The notes beneath the pieces are model-generated. The model was not told the DNA's origin, made no database searches, and saw only the letters and a list, made by a program, of their open reading frames with translations. 64,000 bases of DNA from Flavobacterium soyangense (GTDB taxonomy: Bacteria > Bacteroidota > Bacteroidia > Flavobacteriales > Flavobacteriaceae). Within the stretch, counting starts at the first letter, position 1; each line of letters opens with the position of its first letter. Where the stretch lies: the NCBI RefSeq assembly GCF_015277675.1, contig NZ_JADHEC010000004.1, positions 1 to 64,000 of the forward strand, given 5' to 3'. The translations under genes and the position numbers were made by a program. This document shows positions 6,513-14,446 of this stretch, in pieces.

Positions 6513-8065
6513 ACTCTTCGGGTGGTTTTACGTTTCCCGATTACGGGTTTTTGGTTGCTTTCCTCTTTTTGGCTGTAGCCAAATAATAGCCGTCCTTTTC
6601 GAACACATTGTTCTAAAACGTCCAAAATGTCATCGGGTGTTTTGCACCCTTTTTCAAAAGCGACAATATGCTCAATGGCTTTGTCCATATCCATAGTATC
6701 TTTTAATCGCTCGTCAAATGTGATTAAACCACGCATAAACGTACTGGTCAAAGTGGCATCAATTCGGTCGTGTTTGTCTCCTGATGCGTGGTCAGGAAAT
6801 GGAATGTCAACCGCATTGTTTTCTTCACAGGCAATTAGCCAATCGGTTTCATAAACAATTTCTTGTGCTGCTGTCGCATCGTAATAAGAGATAATTGACA
6901 TTCCTTTGGCGTTATATTTTTTCTGCCATTCGTAGTGCATATTCATTGCCGTTGGTCGGTCAATTTGTTGGTTGAAGATTTCTAAAACGTGCGCTCTTCC
7001 TTTCTCGATAGAAACAACTCCACCCGCTTTATAATCGCCGCCGTCCTTATATGATAAATCCCAAAACTCAATCAATCCTTCAAAGATTTGATTGCCGTGT
7101 GTTTTCTTAAACCTGATCCATTCTGCTTTTATGCGTTTTCCCTCCTCAACAGGATTATTAAAATCCTCTCTTTGGCTGGTGTGATAATCGGTATCGGCAA
7201 TGATGTCTTTACAATCCTGTACGCTGTAGCGTTCTGGCCAACTCGGTTTAAAGTTGGCATCGCAAAGGTTAACCGTACTAATTTTAAGGTTTGGCGACTT
7301 CTTATTTTTTTCGGCATAGCCGTCAACGATTCCGTTTTTTACGATGTAGTTGTTTGCCATCACTTGGCGAAAGCGTCCTTTTTGTCCTGCCTTACCTAAA
7401 TCGCCCGTGAGCTTCTGAACGTTCTCTTTGGTAATATCAATGTTCTTGGCTTGTTTTCGGTCTTCTAAGTCGTCCATTGAGGCAAAGTCTGGACGGTTGG
7501 CATTGTTACGCAAACCTCTAAATGGTTGGTTCAATCCCAAGGCTTTGAACATTTTTTTGTCGTTGGTTTCAAACTGACCGTCTGCCCAAGAACCGTATTG
7601 CATTTGCATTCCAAAATCTTTGATGTACCGCTCATTACTTTCCAAATGCAGTTGCACATCCGAAAGTAAAAGTTTACCAGCATCTAGCGTACGCCCGATG
7701 ATTAAACCAAAATTAACCTCATTGTTTTCTTTGAGGTGGCACAAGTTACCTACATTAGTATGTATCGACTTGGCAGCACCACGAAACCAACGGCGTTGCT
7801 GTTTGATTAAAGGATTTTTAAATAGTTCGATATAACTCGTTAAATGAAACTTGGCACAAGGTGCATCTGCTAAAGCTAAAAGAGAATTCACGCCATAGTA
7901 ATATTCAAAAAACTCCAAATAATTTTCGGGTTTTAAAAGGCGTTTAATTCGGGCTTCCTGTTCAGCTGTGGTTTCCTTAAATAAGGATGCACTCGAAAGC
8001 AACTGGATTCTTTTGGATTCCAAGTTGTATTTTTCAAGGGCTTGTTTGAGTTCCGTTTTAGTCAT
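6509..8065 (-). CDS. Terminase large subunit
   Basis: This 518-residue protein is the packaging motor ATPase and nuclease. An unusual Walker A lies at WFRGAAKSIHTNV (about residue 95), and Walker B at FASMDDLED (about residue 205). The C-terminal RNase H-like nuclease has acidic residues in EFWDLSY (about 335), ISYYDATA and DRIDATL. Length is normal for the Mu gp28 group. The gene overlaps the small terminase by eight bases. The C-terminus is basic (GKRKTTRRV), fitting contact with DNA or the portal. Confidence 0.9.
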   Translation of the reverse strand: MTKTELKQALEKYNLESKRIQLLSSASLFKETTAEQEARIKRLLKPENYLEFFEYYYGVNSLLALADAPCAKFHLTSYIELFKNPLIKQQRRWFRGAAKSIHTNVGNLCHLKENNEVNFGLIIGRTLDAGKLLLSDVQLHLESNERYIKDFGMQMQYGSWADGQFETNDKKMFKALGLNQPFRGLRNNANRPDFASMDDLEDRKQAKNIDITKENVQKLTGDLGKAGQKGRFRQVMANNYIVKNGIVDGYAEKNKKSPNLKISTVNLCDANFKPSWPERYSVQDCKDIIADTDYHTSQREDFNNPVEEGKRIKAEWIRFKKTHGNQIFEGLIEFWDLSYKDGGDYKAGGVVSIEKGRAHVLEIFNQQIDRPTAMNMHYEWQKKYNAKGMSIISYYDATAAQEIVYETDWLIACEENNAVDIPFPDHASGDKHDRIDATLTSTFMRGLITFDERLKDTMDMDKAIEHIVAFEKGCKTPDDILDVLEQCVRKGRLLFGYSQKEESNQKPVIGKRKTTRRV

Positions 8066-8546
8066 TGCTCACGAGTTCGTTGATATATTTGTCAAAATGT
8101 ATCCTAATGGTCTGCAATAGTTCTAAAATTTCATCACGCTTTTTGCCCGTGTTGTTACCCGCTTGCACGACCATAAATTGGCTAAAGCTGTCAAAACTTT
8201 CCATTGTGTGAACTGCCTTTTTTCGGTCATCATCCATACGGTCAAAAGCGGCTGAGATTTTAGCTAAATCATCGGCTTTGTGCGCTGGTTTTTTACCGTC
8301 ACGAATATCAAGAACATACTGAAGGATCAATTTTTTAATTTCGCTAGGACGTATGGCAAAAAGTTCTTTTTCATTATCCCAACAATGAAGCTCACGCCAG
8401 TTCCCGAGTGTTTTGACACCAACACCCAGTATTTCAGAAATGTTGGTTAATGAAAATCCTTTTACAAACAAATCTTTTGCCTGTAATTTTTTGTAGTCGC
8501 TTTGAGCGGCAGTCATTCTGCCTTTGACTTTACTTGTAGTATCCAT
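8058..8546 (-). CDS. Terminase small subunit
   Basis: The 162-residue protein has an N-terminal helix-turn-helix (AKDLFVKGFSLTNISEILGV, then KTLGNW, residues about 23-52) followed by helical oligomerisation segments. This is the layout of small terminases, which bind the packaging site. It lies directly upstream of the large subunit with an eight-base overlap. Its own start overlaps the gp25-like gene by 17 bases. The iterons at 8861-8923 lie near this gene and could be its binding sites. Confidence 0.8.
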   Translation of the reverse strand: MDTTSKVKGRMTAAQSDYKKLQAKDLFVKGFSLTNISEILGVGVKTLGNWRELHCWDNEKELFAIRPSEIKKLILQYVLDIRDGKKPAHKADDLAKISAAFDRMDDDRKKAVHTMESFDSFSQFMVVQAGNNTGKKRDEILELLQTIRIHFDKYINELVSND

Positions 8547-8817
8547 CGATGTTCAGGTTTCCGTTTTCCTCAAACTTTATGTTATTGATTTTCATTCCAT
8601 CATACTCTAGGTTCTTTTTGGCATCAATCAAAAAAGGTGTGAAGTCGTCGTCGCTTAACATTCGATTAATACCCACGCCAAGTTCAGGGAATTCTTTGAA
8701 TTCGCCTTTAGTTGCCATTAAGATGTGTTCTTGGTGTTGGTTGTCAGAATACCCCAAAACGAAGTCACCATTTTGCAACTTCAAATCGCCGTTGTTGTCT
8801 AAAATTATATCCGTCAT
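8530..8817 (-). CDS. gp25-like (GPW/gp25) baseplate wedge protein
   Basis: The 95-residue protein has the compact beta-rich layout of the gpW/gp25 family: an initial strand pair (DNNGDLKLQNGDFVLGYSD), a helix with a conserved KGEFKEFPELGVGI turn, then helix and strands. gp25 triggers sheath contraction from the baseplate. It is the first gene of the leftward packaging operon, far from the rest of the baseplate genes at 16-20 kb, an unusual place. Its start codon borders the divergent control region. Confidence 0.7.
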   Translation of the reverse strand: MTDIILDNNGDLKLQNGDFVLGYSDNQHQEHILMATKGEFKEFPELGVGINRMLSDDDFTPFLIDAKKNLEYDGMKINNIKFEENGNLNIDGYYK

Positions 8818-8860
8818 AAGGGCAAAGTTCTACATATAAAGCGCATTGAAAAAAAGCAAT

Positions 8861-8923
8861 ACCAAAGCTTGTATTTATTTAATACAAAGCTTGTAGTTAT
8901 TGAGTACAAGGCTTGGAAACTGG
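8861..8923. repeat. Three tandem 21-bp iterons in the divergent control region
   Basis: Copies start at 8861, 8882 and 8903. All share the core AC(A)AAGCTTG, with copy 3 diverged (ACAAGGCTTGG). The near-palindromic CAAAGCTTG core repeats at one face of the helix every two turns. They sit between the start of the leftward packaging operon (8817) and the rightward capsid operon (8994). This fits operator sites for a late regulator acting on both operons, or a packaging-initiation site beside the terminase genes. Confidence 0.65.
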
Positions 8924-8993
8924 TTTTTTTTTACTTCAAAACCTCCCCAATTTTGCCTTCGAAACGTTACCAAAACCAAATTAAAAACAGCCA

Positions 8994-9983
8994 ATGCAAC
9001 ACGACTTCATTATTAATACCGAAAACGTAAACGGCTATAATTACCGCATTTTGACGGATGGTATTGACTACACTCAATATGAGCGCAACCCTGTTGTCTT
9101 ATACCTACACGATAGGGATAGTTACAGAAATAAAGGCACTGAGGTTATTGGTCGTTGTTTGAAGTTGTTTAAAAAAGACAGCCAATTAATAGCGACAATT
9201 GAATTTGACGAAAACGAACCTTTTGCCAAAACAATAGCCGATAAGGTAGCTGGTGGATTCATTAGAATGGCATCTATGTATGCGGAAGTAATAGCCGCAT
9301 CCTCAGAACCCGAATTGGTATTACCTGGACAACTCTATGAAACGGTGACCAAATGTAAACTAGTGGAAATTTCGATAGTTCCCATAGGCGGAAATGATGA
9401 CGCTTTGAAATTATCCAAAAATGACGGAAACGTGAAACTGAATAAATTGAACATAAAAAAAGAAGATATGTCTGAATTAAAAACAATTGCCCTAGCCTTA
9501 GGGAAATCGGCGGATGCGTCCGAAAGTGTGTTACTTGACACGATTACCCAAGTAAAATTGGAAGCCTCGGAAGCGGCGACTGCCAAAGCGAAGGTTTTAG
9601 AACTGGAAGCAGAAATCAAAGGAATTCGTTTGAGCGGTGCAACGGTACTGGTGGATCAAGCCATTAAATTAGGATTGATTCCAGAAGCTTTGAAAGCCTC
9701 ACAATTGGGTGCTTTTGAAAATGACTTTGAAGGTCAAACTGCCATTTTATCTAAATTGATTACGGATAAAGAAGCGGCAAACGGTGGCACTCAAACCAAA
9801 GTGAAAGAAGTGGTTTTGGCGGGTAAATCGACAACTGGTATTACTACCGATGATGTTAAAGAATCGTTTGATTATTTGCAAAAACACGACACCGTGAAAC
9901 TGGCAAAAATCCGAGAAGAAGATCCGACAAAATATGCGGAATTAGCCAAGGCATACGCTAACGGTGTACGATACACTAAGTAA
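8994..9983 (+). CDS. Prohead protease with C-terminal scaffold region
   Basis: The 329-residue protein has an HK97-type (S78-like) protease domain in residues 1-135. The candidate catalytic His is in VVLYLHDRD, the Ser in GFIRMASMY, and the domain ends in the typical KLVEISIVPIGGNDDAL. Residues 150-329 are charged and helical (EASEAATAKAKVLELEAEI), as in scaffolding domains that are cut away during head maturation. It is the first gene of the rightward operon and directly precedes the capsid gene, the usual order. Confidence 0.85.
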   Translation: MQHDFIINTENVNGYNYRILTDGIDYTQYERNPVVLYLHDRDSYRNKGTEVIGRCLKLFKKDSQLIATIEFDENEPFAKTIADKVAGGFIRMASMYAEVIAASSEPELVLPGQLYETVTKCKLVEISIVPIGGNDDALKLSKNDGNVKLNKLNIKKEDMSELKTIALALGKSADASESVLLDTITQVKLEASEAATAKAKVLELEAEIKGIRLSGATVLVDQAIKLGLIPEALKASQLGAFENDFEGQTAILSKLITDKEAANGGTQTKVKEVVLAGKSTTGITTDDVKESFDYLQKHDTVKLAKIREEDPTKYAELAKAYANGVRYTK

Positions 9984-10012
9984 TAATAAAAATTAATCCC
10001 AAAAAATAGATT

Positions 10013-10855
10013 ATGGCAGGTTTACAAAAAGAAGTATGGATTGCAGGTATTCAGGAAAACCCAATCCCAGATAACAGTTTTGTTTTTGCATCTACGGACA
10101 AATCCGAGTATGTAGAAAACAACAAATTACACCTAGCGGAAGCGGGTATTGAACCAGGAGTTCACGAGAACTACTTTGCAGGTTCTGAAACGGATTTGCC
10201 ATTGGCAACCATCACAGACATTCCTAATGAAGTGGTGTTGAATACCTACTCTACGGATAGAACTCGTCATAGAGATTTGCAGGAAGTGGAATTGCAGTAC
10301 AACAAACGTGCTTCAGTTACCAATCGTCACAAAACGGCTTTGGCTAAAAATATGGGTATTCGTGCCGCATTCGCTTGGTCTCCAGCTACGGACGATACAA
10401 ACAACAAAATTGCGGTTGTTGGTGGTGGAAAGTTCTTAGATGCTATCATCGATATGCAAGCCTTTTACAATGGTTTGGACATCTATGATGGTTTGAACAT
10501 TTGTTTGACTGCCGAGCATATGGCGATTATCAAAAAAGAGGACAAAGTCTTGTACAAAGAAATCTTGAACACGTCAGAAATGTACGGTTTCAAAGTGTAC
10601 CGTTACAACAAAACGGCTCTTTACACGTCTGCTAACGCTAAAAAACCTTTTGGTACAGTAAAAGCAGCGGGTGACAAAAATTGTTCTTTCACTTGGTGTA
10701 CTAACGAAGTGTTCAGATGTTTTGGTGATACTGAAATGTATGAAACGATTCGTTCTGCAGCTTCACAAGCTGACGAAATATCTTTTGCTCAAAGAGCTCT
10801 TGTGGGTAACATTCGTGCAACCAATCCTAAGTATTTAGGAGCAATCTTGAGCTAG
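10013..10855 (+). CDS. Major capsid protein
   Basis: The 280-residue protein directly follows the prohead protease, the usual place of the major capsid gene. It has an N-terminal arm, a helix rich in Glu/Arg (HRDLQEVELQYNKRASVTNRH), an AFAWSPATDD loop and a strand-rich C-terminal half ending NPKYLGAIL. This is consistent with the small HK97-fold capsids of Bacteroidota phages. The call depends mainly on gene order and size. Confidence 0.75.
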   Translation: MAGLQKEVWIAGIQENPIPDNSFVFASTDKSEYVENNKLHLAEAGIEPGVHENYFAGSETDLPLATITDIPNEVVLNTYSTDRTRHRDLQEVELQYNKRASVTNRHKTALAKNMGIRAAFAWSPATDDTNNKIAVVGGGKFLDAIIDMQAFYNGLDIYDGLNICLTAEHMAIIKKEDKVLYKEILNTSEMYGFKVYRYNKTALYTSANAKKPFGTVKAAGDKNCSFTWCTNEVFRCFGDTEMYETIRSAASQADEISFAQRALVGNIRATNPKYLGAILS

Positions 10856-10856
10856 T

Positions 10857-11096
10857 ATGGCAAAAGCAAAAGAAGTAGCAACGGCATCCCAAGCGGATGC
10901 CATTGCTAAAACCGTATCGGACTATTTTGACCAAGTAGGCTCAAAAGATGAAGTCTATTCTACAGCAGACGGAAATGTGTTTGAAAACTTCGGTTTTGCA
11001 CAAAATCACGCCACGACTTTGGAGGATAAGAACGTAACGCCACATACTAAAGCAACTGCGATAGAAGTGATTGACGAAGAAGAAGTAAAAGAGTAA
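10857..11096 (+). CDS. Small phage protein after capsid
   Basis: The 79-residue protein starts one base after the capsid stop and overlaps the endolysin start. It reads as an Ala/Lys-rich N-terminus, then YFDQVGSKDEVYSTADGNVFE and AQNHATTLEDKNV, a pattern I associate with short proteins between capsid and tail genes in Bacteroidota phages, ending in an acidic tail. A head decoration or completion role is possible, but nothing in the sequence proves it. Confidence 0.55.
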   Translation: MAKAKEVATASQADAIAKTVSDYFDQVGSKDEVYSTADGNVFENFGFAQNHATTLEDKNVTPHTKATAIEVIDEEEVKE

Positions 11097-11506
11097 TGAG
11101 AGCAATAAAGTACATAGCCATTCATTGCACAGCCACTTCTCAAAATACGAGCATTAGCGCAATTCAAAGCTATTGGAAAAATCAGTTGGGCTGGAAAATG
11201 CCAGGCTATCACTTTATTGTCAAGCCTGATGGTGAGACGGTTAATTTATTACCAATAGAGCAGGTTTCTAACGGTGTAAAGGGCTTTAACAGCCAAACAA
11301 TCAATATTTCTTATATAGGAGGAATTGATTTGAATAACGCACCTAAAGACACACGCACACCAGCACAAAAGGCTTCTATTTTGAAATTGCTAAAAGACTT
11401 CAAACAAAAATTTCCAACCGCAACAATTCAAGGGCATCGGGATTTTCCTAATGTGCATAAAGCTTGCCCAAGTTTTGACGCTAAAAAAGAGTACAAAGAT
11501 GTATAA
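11096..11506 (+). CDS. Endolysin, N-acetylmuramoyl-L-alanine amidase (amidase_2)
   Basis: The 136-residue protein has the T7-lysozyme-like amidase fold. The first zinc ligand His is in YIAIHCTAT, GYHFIVKPDG is the conserved second block, ISYIGGID the central strand, and GHRDF with KACPSFD hold the last His and Cys ligands. It cuts the amide bond between muramic acid and the stem peptide to release progeny. No signal peptide or membrane segment is seen, so export would need a holin not identified here. The reading frame overlaps the next gene by eight bases. Confidence 0.9.
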   Translation: MRAIKYIAIHCTATSQNTSISAIQSYWKNQLGWKMPGYHFIVKPDGETVNLLPIEQVSNGVKGFNSQTINISYIGGIDLNNAPKDTRTPAQKASILKLLKDFKQKFPTATIQGHRDFPNVHKACPSFDAKKEYKDV

Positions 11507-11996
11507 AACACTAGTTCTTTTAGTTTGTTTTTGTTGTTTTTTGACTTCCTGTCGTACTACACGGCAGGACGTTCAAAAAAGTACATCGACAACTGAAAGT
11601 ATCGTTCAGGAGAAAGAAACATATCGGGATACGGTTCTTTACACTCCAAAGGCTGAAACCAGTCTTAAAATTCCCGTCGCTGAATTGGTAATTAAATCGG
11701 GTTTAAATACGGTTTCAAAGCCTAAAATATTTAGCCAAAAAAACGGCAACGCTACCGCTAAAATTATAATTCAACACGACACAATAACGGTATCGGCAAC
11801 CTGCGATAGTCTCGCAATGGTAGCCAAAATAAAAAAAGAAATTTACAGATCAGTGAGTGAAACTGCTCGATCTGATGTCGAGAATAACAAGAGTAAAACT
11901 GGATATACGGTTTTTGATATTGTTCTCTGGTTTATTGTCGGTTTATTCATTGGAGCTGTAGTGGCTTTCATTTTAAAAACATTGAAAATAGTATAG
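11499..11996 (+). CDS. Predicted unimolecular spanin (lipoprotein with C-terminal membrane anchor)
   Basis: Start chosen at ATG 11499. It gives a clean lipoprotein signal (MYKTLVLLVCFCCFLTSC, with lipobox LTSC). The product is 165 residues: acylated Cys near residue 18, a polar periplasmic region of about 110 residues, and a C-terminal transmembrane segment (VFDIVLWFIVGLFIGAVVAF) with a short basic tail. An outer-membrane lipid anchor and an inner-membrane anchor in one chain is the definition of a u-spanin, which fuses the two membranes in the last step of lysis. The gene overlaps the endolysin gene, as spanins often do. Confidence 0.65.
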   Translation: MYKTLVLLVCFCCFLTSCRTTRQDVQKSTSTTESIVQEKETYRDTVLYTPKAETSLKIPVAELVIKSGLNTVSKPKIFSQKNGNATAKIIIQHDTITVSATCDSLAMVAKIKKEIYRSVSETARSDVENNKSKTGYTVFDIVLWFIVGLFIGAVVAFILKTLKIV

Positions 11997-11997
11997 T

Positions 11998-13173
11998 ATG
12001 GGTTTACCAAATATTACATTCAACATTTCAAGCAATGGCTTGGGATTGCCACAGGCAGAAATTCAGAAGATACCAGGATTCGTATTATCGGGTGTAACCG
12101 TTGCGGGAGCTAATAAAGTAACCGTTGGCACATCTTATCAAATATTTTCTTTGGAAGAGGCTGTTAACCTTGGTATTACTGAAGGCGGAACTAATGACTT
12201 TGCCTATCAACAAATCGCCCAATTTTACGGCGAAGCCAAAAAAGGAGCTGAATTGTGGTTTATGCTTGTTCTTGCTGCGACAACAATGGAAGATCAAGCG
12301 GATTTAACTAAAGACTTTGCTCGAAAATTATTGAGTGATGCCAAAGGTAAGATTCGCATTTTAGGACTTTTGAAAAAATCAGGAGCTGGCGAAACAATAA
12401 CCGAGGGCTTAGATGCCGATGTGCATTTGGCGGTAGTCAAAGCTCAAGCTTTGGCGCAAGATTTTGCAGACCGTTTCTATCCTGTTCGTGTCTTAATTTC
12501 GGGTAATAAGTTTAGCGGTGTGGTAGCTGATTTGAAAGATTATGCCACAACAAACTATAACAAAGTGTCTATTTTGTTAGCCAATACGGACGGTTCAAAA
12601 GATGCATCTATCGGCTTGGCTTTAGGACGTTTGGCGAGTACACCAACACAAAGAAAATTGAGCCGTGTAAAAGACGGTGCTGTAGAGCCTTTTGCAGCTT
12701 ATTTTACAAATGGAGCTACCGTAGCTACTTTGGACACTGCTTGGGATGCCATCGATAATAAGAACTACACCTTTATGCGAAGCTTTGCCAATTTATCAGG
12801 CTTTTACTTCACTGGAGATAAAACCTTGACTTTGCCAACAGACGACTTTAATAGTTTGGCTAGAGGCTTGGTAATGGACGAAGGCGTTTTAATAGCATAC
12901 ACGACTTTGGTACAAGAGCTATCTGACGAAGTTCCAGTAACCGAAGCGGGTACGATTCATCCCGCCATTATCAAAGGTTGGCAAAATGCCATCGAAAGCC
13001 AAATTAAATCCAATATGGTAGAGGTTGGCAAACTTTCGGGTGTGAGAGCATTTATTGATGAAAATCAAAATGTTCTGCAAACAAATAACGTCAATGTGGC
13101 TTTGCAATTATTGCCTGTTGGCTATTCTGATTTCATAACGGTAAACATTGGTTTTACCACAACACTAGAATAG
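11998..13173 (+). CDS. Tail sheath protein, DUF2586 type
   Basis: The 391-residue protein starts GLPNITFNISSNGLGLPQ and has a long alpha/beta core, with a C-terminal segment ending in VGYSDFITVNIGFTT, a beta tail as found at sheath C-termini. It resembles the DUF2586 family of contractile-phage sheath proteins. It is followed at once by a tube-sized gene, the normal sheath-tube order. The presence of a sheath means the phage is a myovirus. Confidence 0.8.
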   Translation: MGLPNITFNISSNGLGLPQAEIQKIPGFVLSGVTVAGANKVTVGTSYQIFSLEEAVNLGITEGGTNDFAYQQIAQFYGEAKKGAELWFMLVLAATTMEDQADLTKDFARKLLSDAKGKIRILGLLKKSGAGETITEGLDADVHLAVVKAQALAQDFADRFYPVRVLISGNKFSGVVADLKDYATTNYNKVSILLANTDGSKDASIGLALGRLASTPTQRKLSRVKDGAVEPFAAYFTNGATVATLDTAWDAIDNKNYTFMRSFANLSGFYFTGDKTLTLPTDDFNSLARGLVMDEGVLIAYTTLVQELSDEVPVTEAGTIHPAIIKGWQNAIESQIKSNMVEVGKLSGVRAFIDENQNVLQTNNVNVALQLLPVGYSDFITVNIGFTTTLE

Positions 13174-13174
13174 T

Positions 13175-13591
13175 ATGAGCGATTATAGTAGTAAAAATTA
13201 TTCTTGGAATGACATTTCGATTGCCATAGGTGGTCGCATCATCGAGGGAATTGAAGACGTAGAATACTCAGCTAAACAAGAAAAATCTGTTTTGCGTGGT
13301 CGTGGCGGGAAAGGTCATAAGATTACTAGAGGAAACAAGGACTTTGAGGGCAAAATTAATTTGTGGCAATCCGAAGTGGAAGCGATGATTAAGGACGCAC
13401 CAAACAAAGATATTTTAGCCTTGAGCTTTGATATTATTTGGTCTTTTATTCCAGACGATGGCGGTGCAACCGTTACGGACGTGCTAACAACTTGTGAAAT
13501 TACCGAGTACAAAAAAGCAATGAAACAAGGCGATAAGAATATGCTTGTAGAGCTACCTTTTATTTTCTTGGACGTTAAAAACCAACAATAG
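13175..13591 (+). CDS. Tail tube protein
   Basis: The 138-residue protein has SWNDISIAIGGRIIEGIEDV at the N-terminus, a KGHKITRGNKDFEGKI beta hairpin, and a final strand LVELPFIFLDV. Size, beta content and the position one base after the sheath stop fit the inner tube protein of myoviruses (DUF2597-like). It would stack as hexamers around the DNA channel. The operon is interrupted after this gene by a terminator-like hairpin. Confidence 0.75.
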   Translation: MSDYSSKNYSWNDISIAIGGRIIEGIEDVEYSAKQEKSVLRGRGGKGHKITRGNKDFEGKINLWQSEVEAMIKDAPNKDILALSFDIIWSFIPDDGGATVTDVLTTCEITEYKKAMKQGDKNMLVELPFIFLDVKNQQ

Positions 13592-13592
13592 T

Positions 13593-13614
13593 CCTTCGTC
13601 TCCGCTCAGGGTGA
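13593..13614 (+). repeat. REP-like short dispersed repeat
   Basis: CCTTCGTCTCCGCTCAGGGT followed by GAC begins two bases after the tube stop codon. It resembles the CTTCGACTCCGCTCAG family of short repeats that I remember as common between genes in Flavobacteriaceae. Finding it inside a phage operon is unusual. Confidence 0.5.
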
Positions 13615-13626
13615 CATAAAAATGTG

Positions 13627-13659
13627 AAAAGCCATCCAGCTGATGGATGGCTTTTTTTT
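13627..13659 (+). terminator. Rho-independent terminator inside the tail operon
   Basis: GCCATCC (13631-13637) pairs with GGATGGC (13645-13651), extended by A-T pairs, and is followed by eight T. It lies between the tube and tail-chaperone genes and would reduce expression of the chaperones relative to sheath and tube. Confidence 0.85.
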
Positions 13660-13681
13660 ACAAAAACAAACAACAAACAAA

Positions 13682-14227
13682 ATGAAAAATTACGACGAAC
13701 AAATTAAAGTGTGGAAAGAACAATACGGTACTATTTACGCCTTACCGATTGAAGACAAAACTGCCTTTTTGCGTGAACCTAAAATGAAAGATTTTAAGCG
13801 TGCTTTTACGGTAATGCAAAACGATGGCGATTTAGCTTTTGGTGAGCAAATGATAAATCTATTGTTTATCGGAGGTGATGAGGAAATCAAAACCAATGAT
13901 GAGTATTTCTTTCCTGCTCGAAAAGAAATTAAAGAATTCTTCAATTTTGAAGAGGCTGAATTCACAAAAGAAAAAAACAACACGATCATAACCATTGGCG
14001 AAGCTCGTTGCAAAGTTCGAATCATTACTCGTGATGATTTGAAGATAGCAGAAAAGGAAAATCCAAGCGGAAAACCTTTTGTTACCCAAGAAAAATTATT
14101 TGATCGGGTTTGCATCGAAAAAGATGAAGCTTTCAAAGATAGAGATAACGCTTCGTTGCGTTTCCCGCTTTATCAAGCTATTGAAAAATTACAAAATCAA
14201 AAAATTGCCATCATAAAAAAGCTTTAG
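13682..14227 (+). CDS. Tail assembly chaperone, short form (gpG-like)
   Basis: Start chosen at ATG 13682, after the terminator; the upstream in-frame ATG at 13643 lies inside the hairpin. The 181-residue protein lies between tube and tape measure, where tail assembly chaperones are found. It has an LREPKMKDFKRAF segment typical of the group and a charged, helical C-terminal half. Its end, atA AAA AAG ctt tag, is a canonical -1 slippery site. The chaperone coats the tape measure during tail assembly. Confidence 0.8.
   Translation: MKNYDEQIKVWKEQYGTIYALPIEDKTAFLREPKMKDFKRAFTVMQNDGDLAFGEQMINLLFIGGDEEIKTNDEYFFPARKEIKEFFNFEEAEFTKEKNNTIITIGEARCKVRIITRDDLKIAEKENPSGKPFVTQEKLFDRVCIEKDEAFKDRDNASLRFPLYQAIEKLQNQKIAIIKKL
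14215..14221 (+). other. Programmed -1 frameshift site of the tail chaperone gene
   Basis: The heptamer A AAA AAG is in register with the chaperone frame (A14215, AAA, AAG ending at 14221), six bases before its stop. A small hairpin GACA/TGTC begins five bases downstream, a normal spacing. Programmed frameshifting between G and T forms is established for lambda and many tailed phages. Confidence 0.8.
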
Positions 14228-14442
14228 ACAGGGCTGTCATTGATAGGAATGATAAGTCCGCTTTTGATTGGGTTACTCAAACAAAAGAAAAGTTATACAT
14301 TGATTTTAGGCTGTTAGATGCCTATTTAAAATATTATATGCACATCAAAAAACCGCACAAATTGAGCGATGTTGATTGGTGTGAAGAGGTGCAAAACCTC
14401 CATTTTATCCGAACTAAAGAAAAAGAATCCTCACAAGCCTAA
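14221..14442 (+). CDS. Tail assembly chaperone, frameshift extension (gpT-like)
   Basis: The -1 frame continues from GCT at 14221 for 73 codons to TAA at 14440-14442, beginning [17 protein letters not shown]. It has no usable ATG before its middle and lies entirely between the chaperone stop and the tape measure start. The fusion product would be about 253 residues. The composition is coding-like: helical [15 protein letters not shown] and a [11 protein letters not shown] segment, as in extended chaperones that contact the tape measure. It would be missed by a simple gene caller. Confidence 0.75.
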   Translation, partial: ALDRAVIDRNDKSAFDWVTQTKEKLYIDFRLLDAYLKYYMHIKKPHKLSDVDWCEEVQNLHFIRTKEKESSQA

Positions 14443-14446
14443 ACGT

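Noticed and set aside
8861..8923. Plasmid-type replication origin from the iterons
   Set aside because: No replication initiator gene lies near, and the position between two phage late operons favours operators or a packaging site.
13643..13681. Longer N-terminus of the tail chaperone
   Set aside because: It would begin inside a strong terminator hairpin and adds low-complexity residues; ATG 13682 is preferred.
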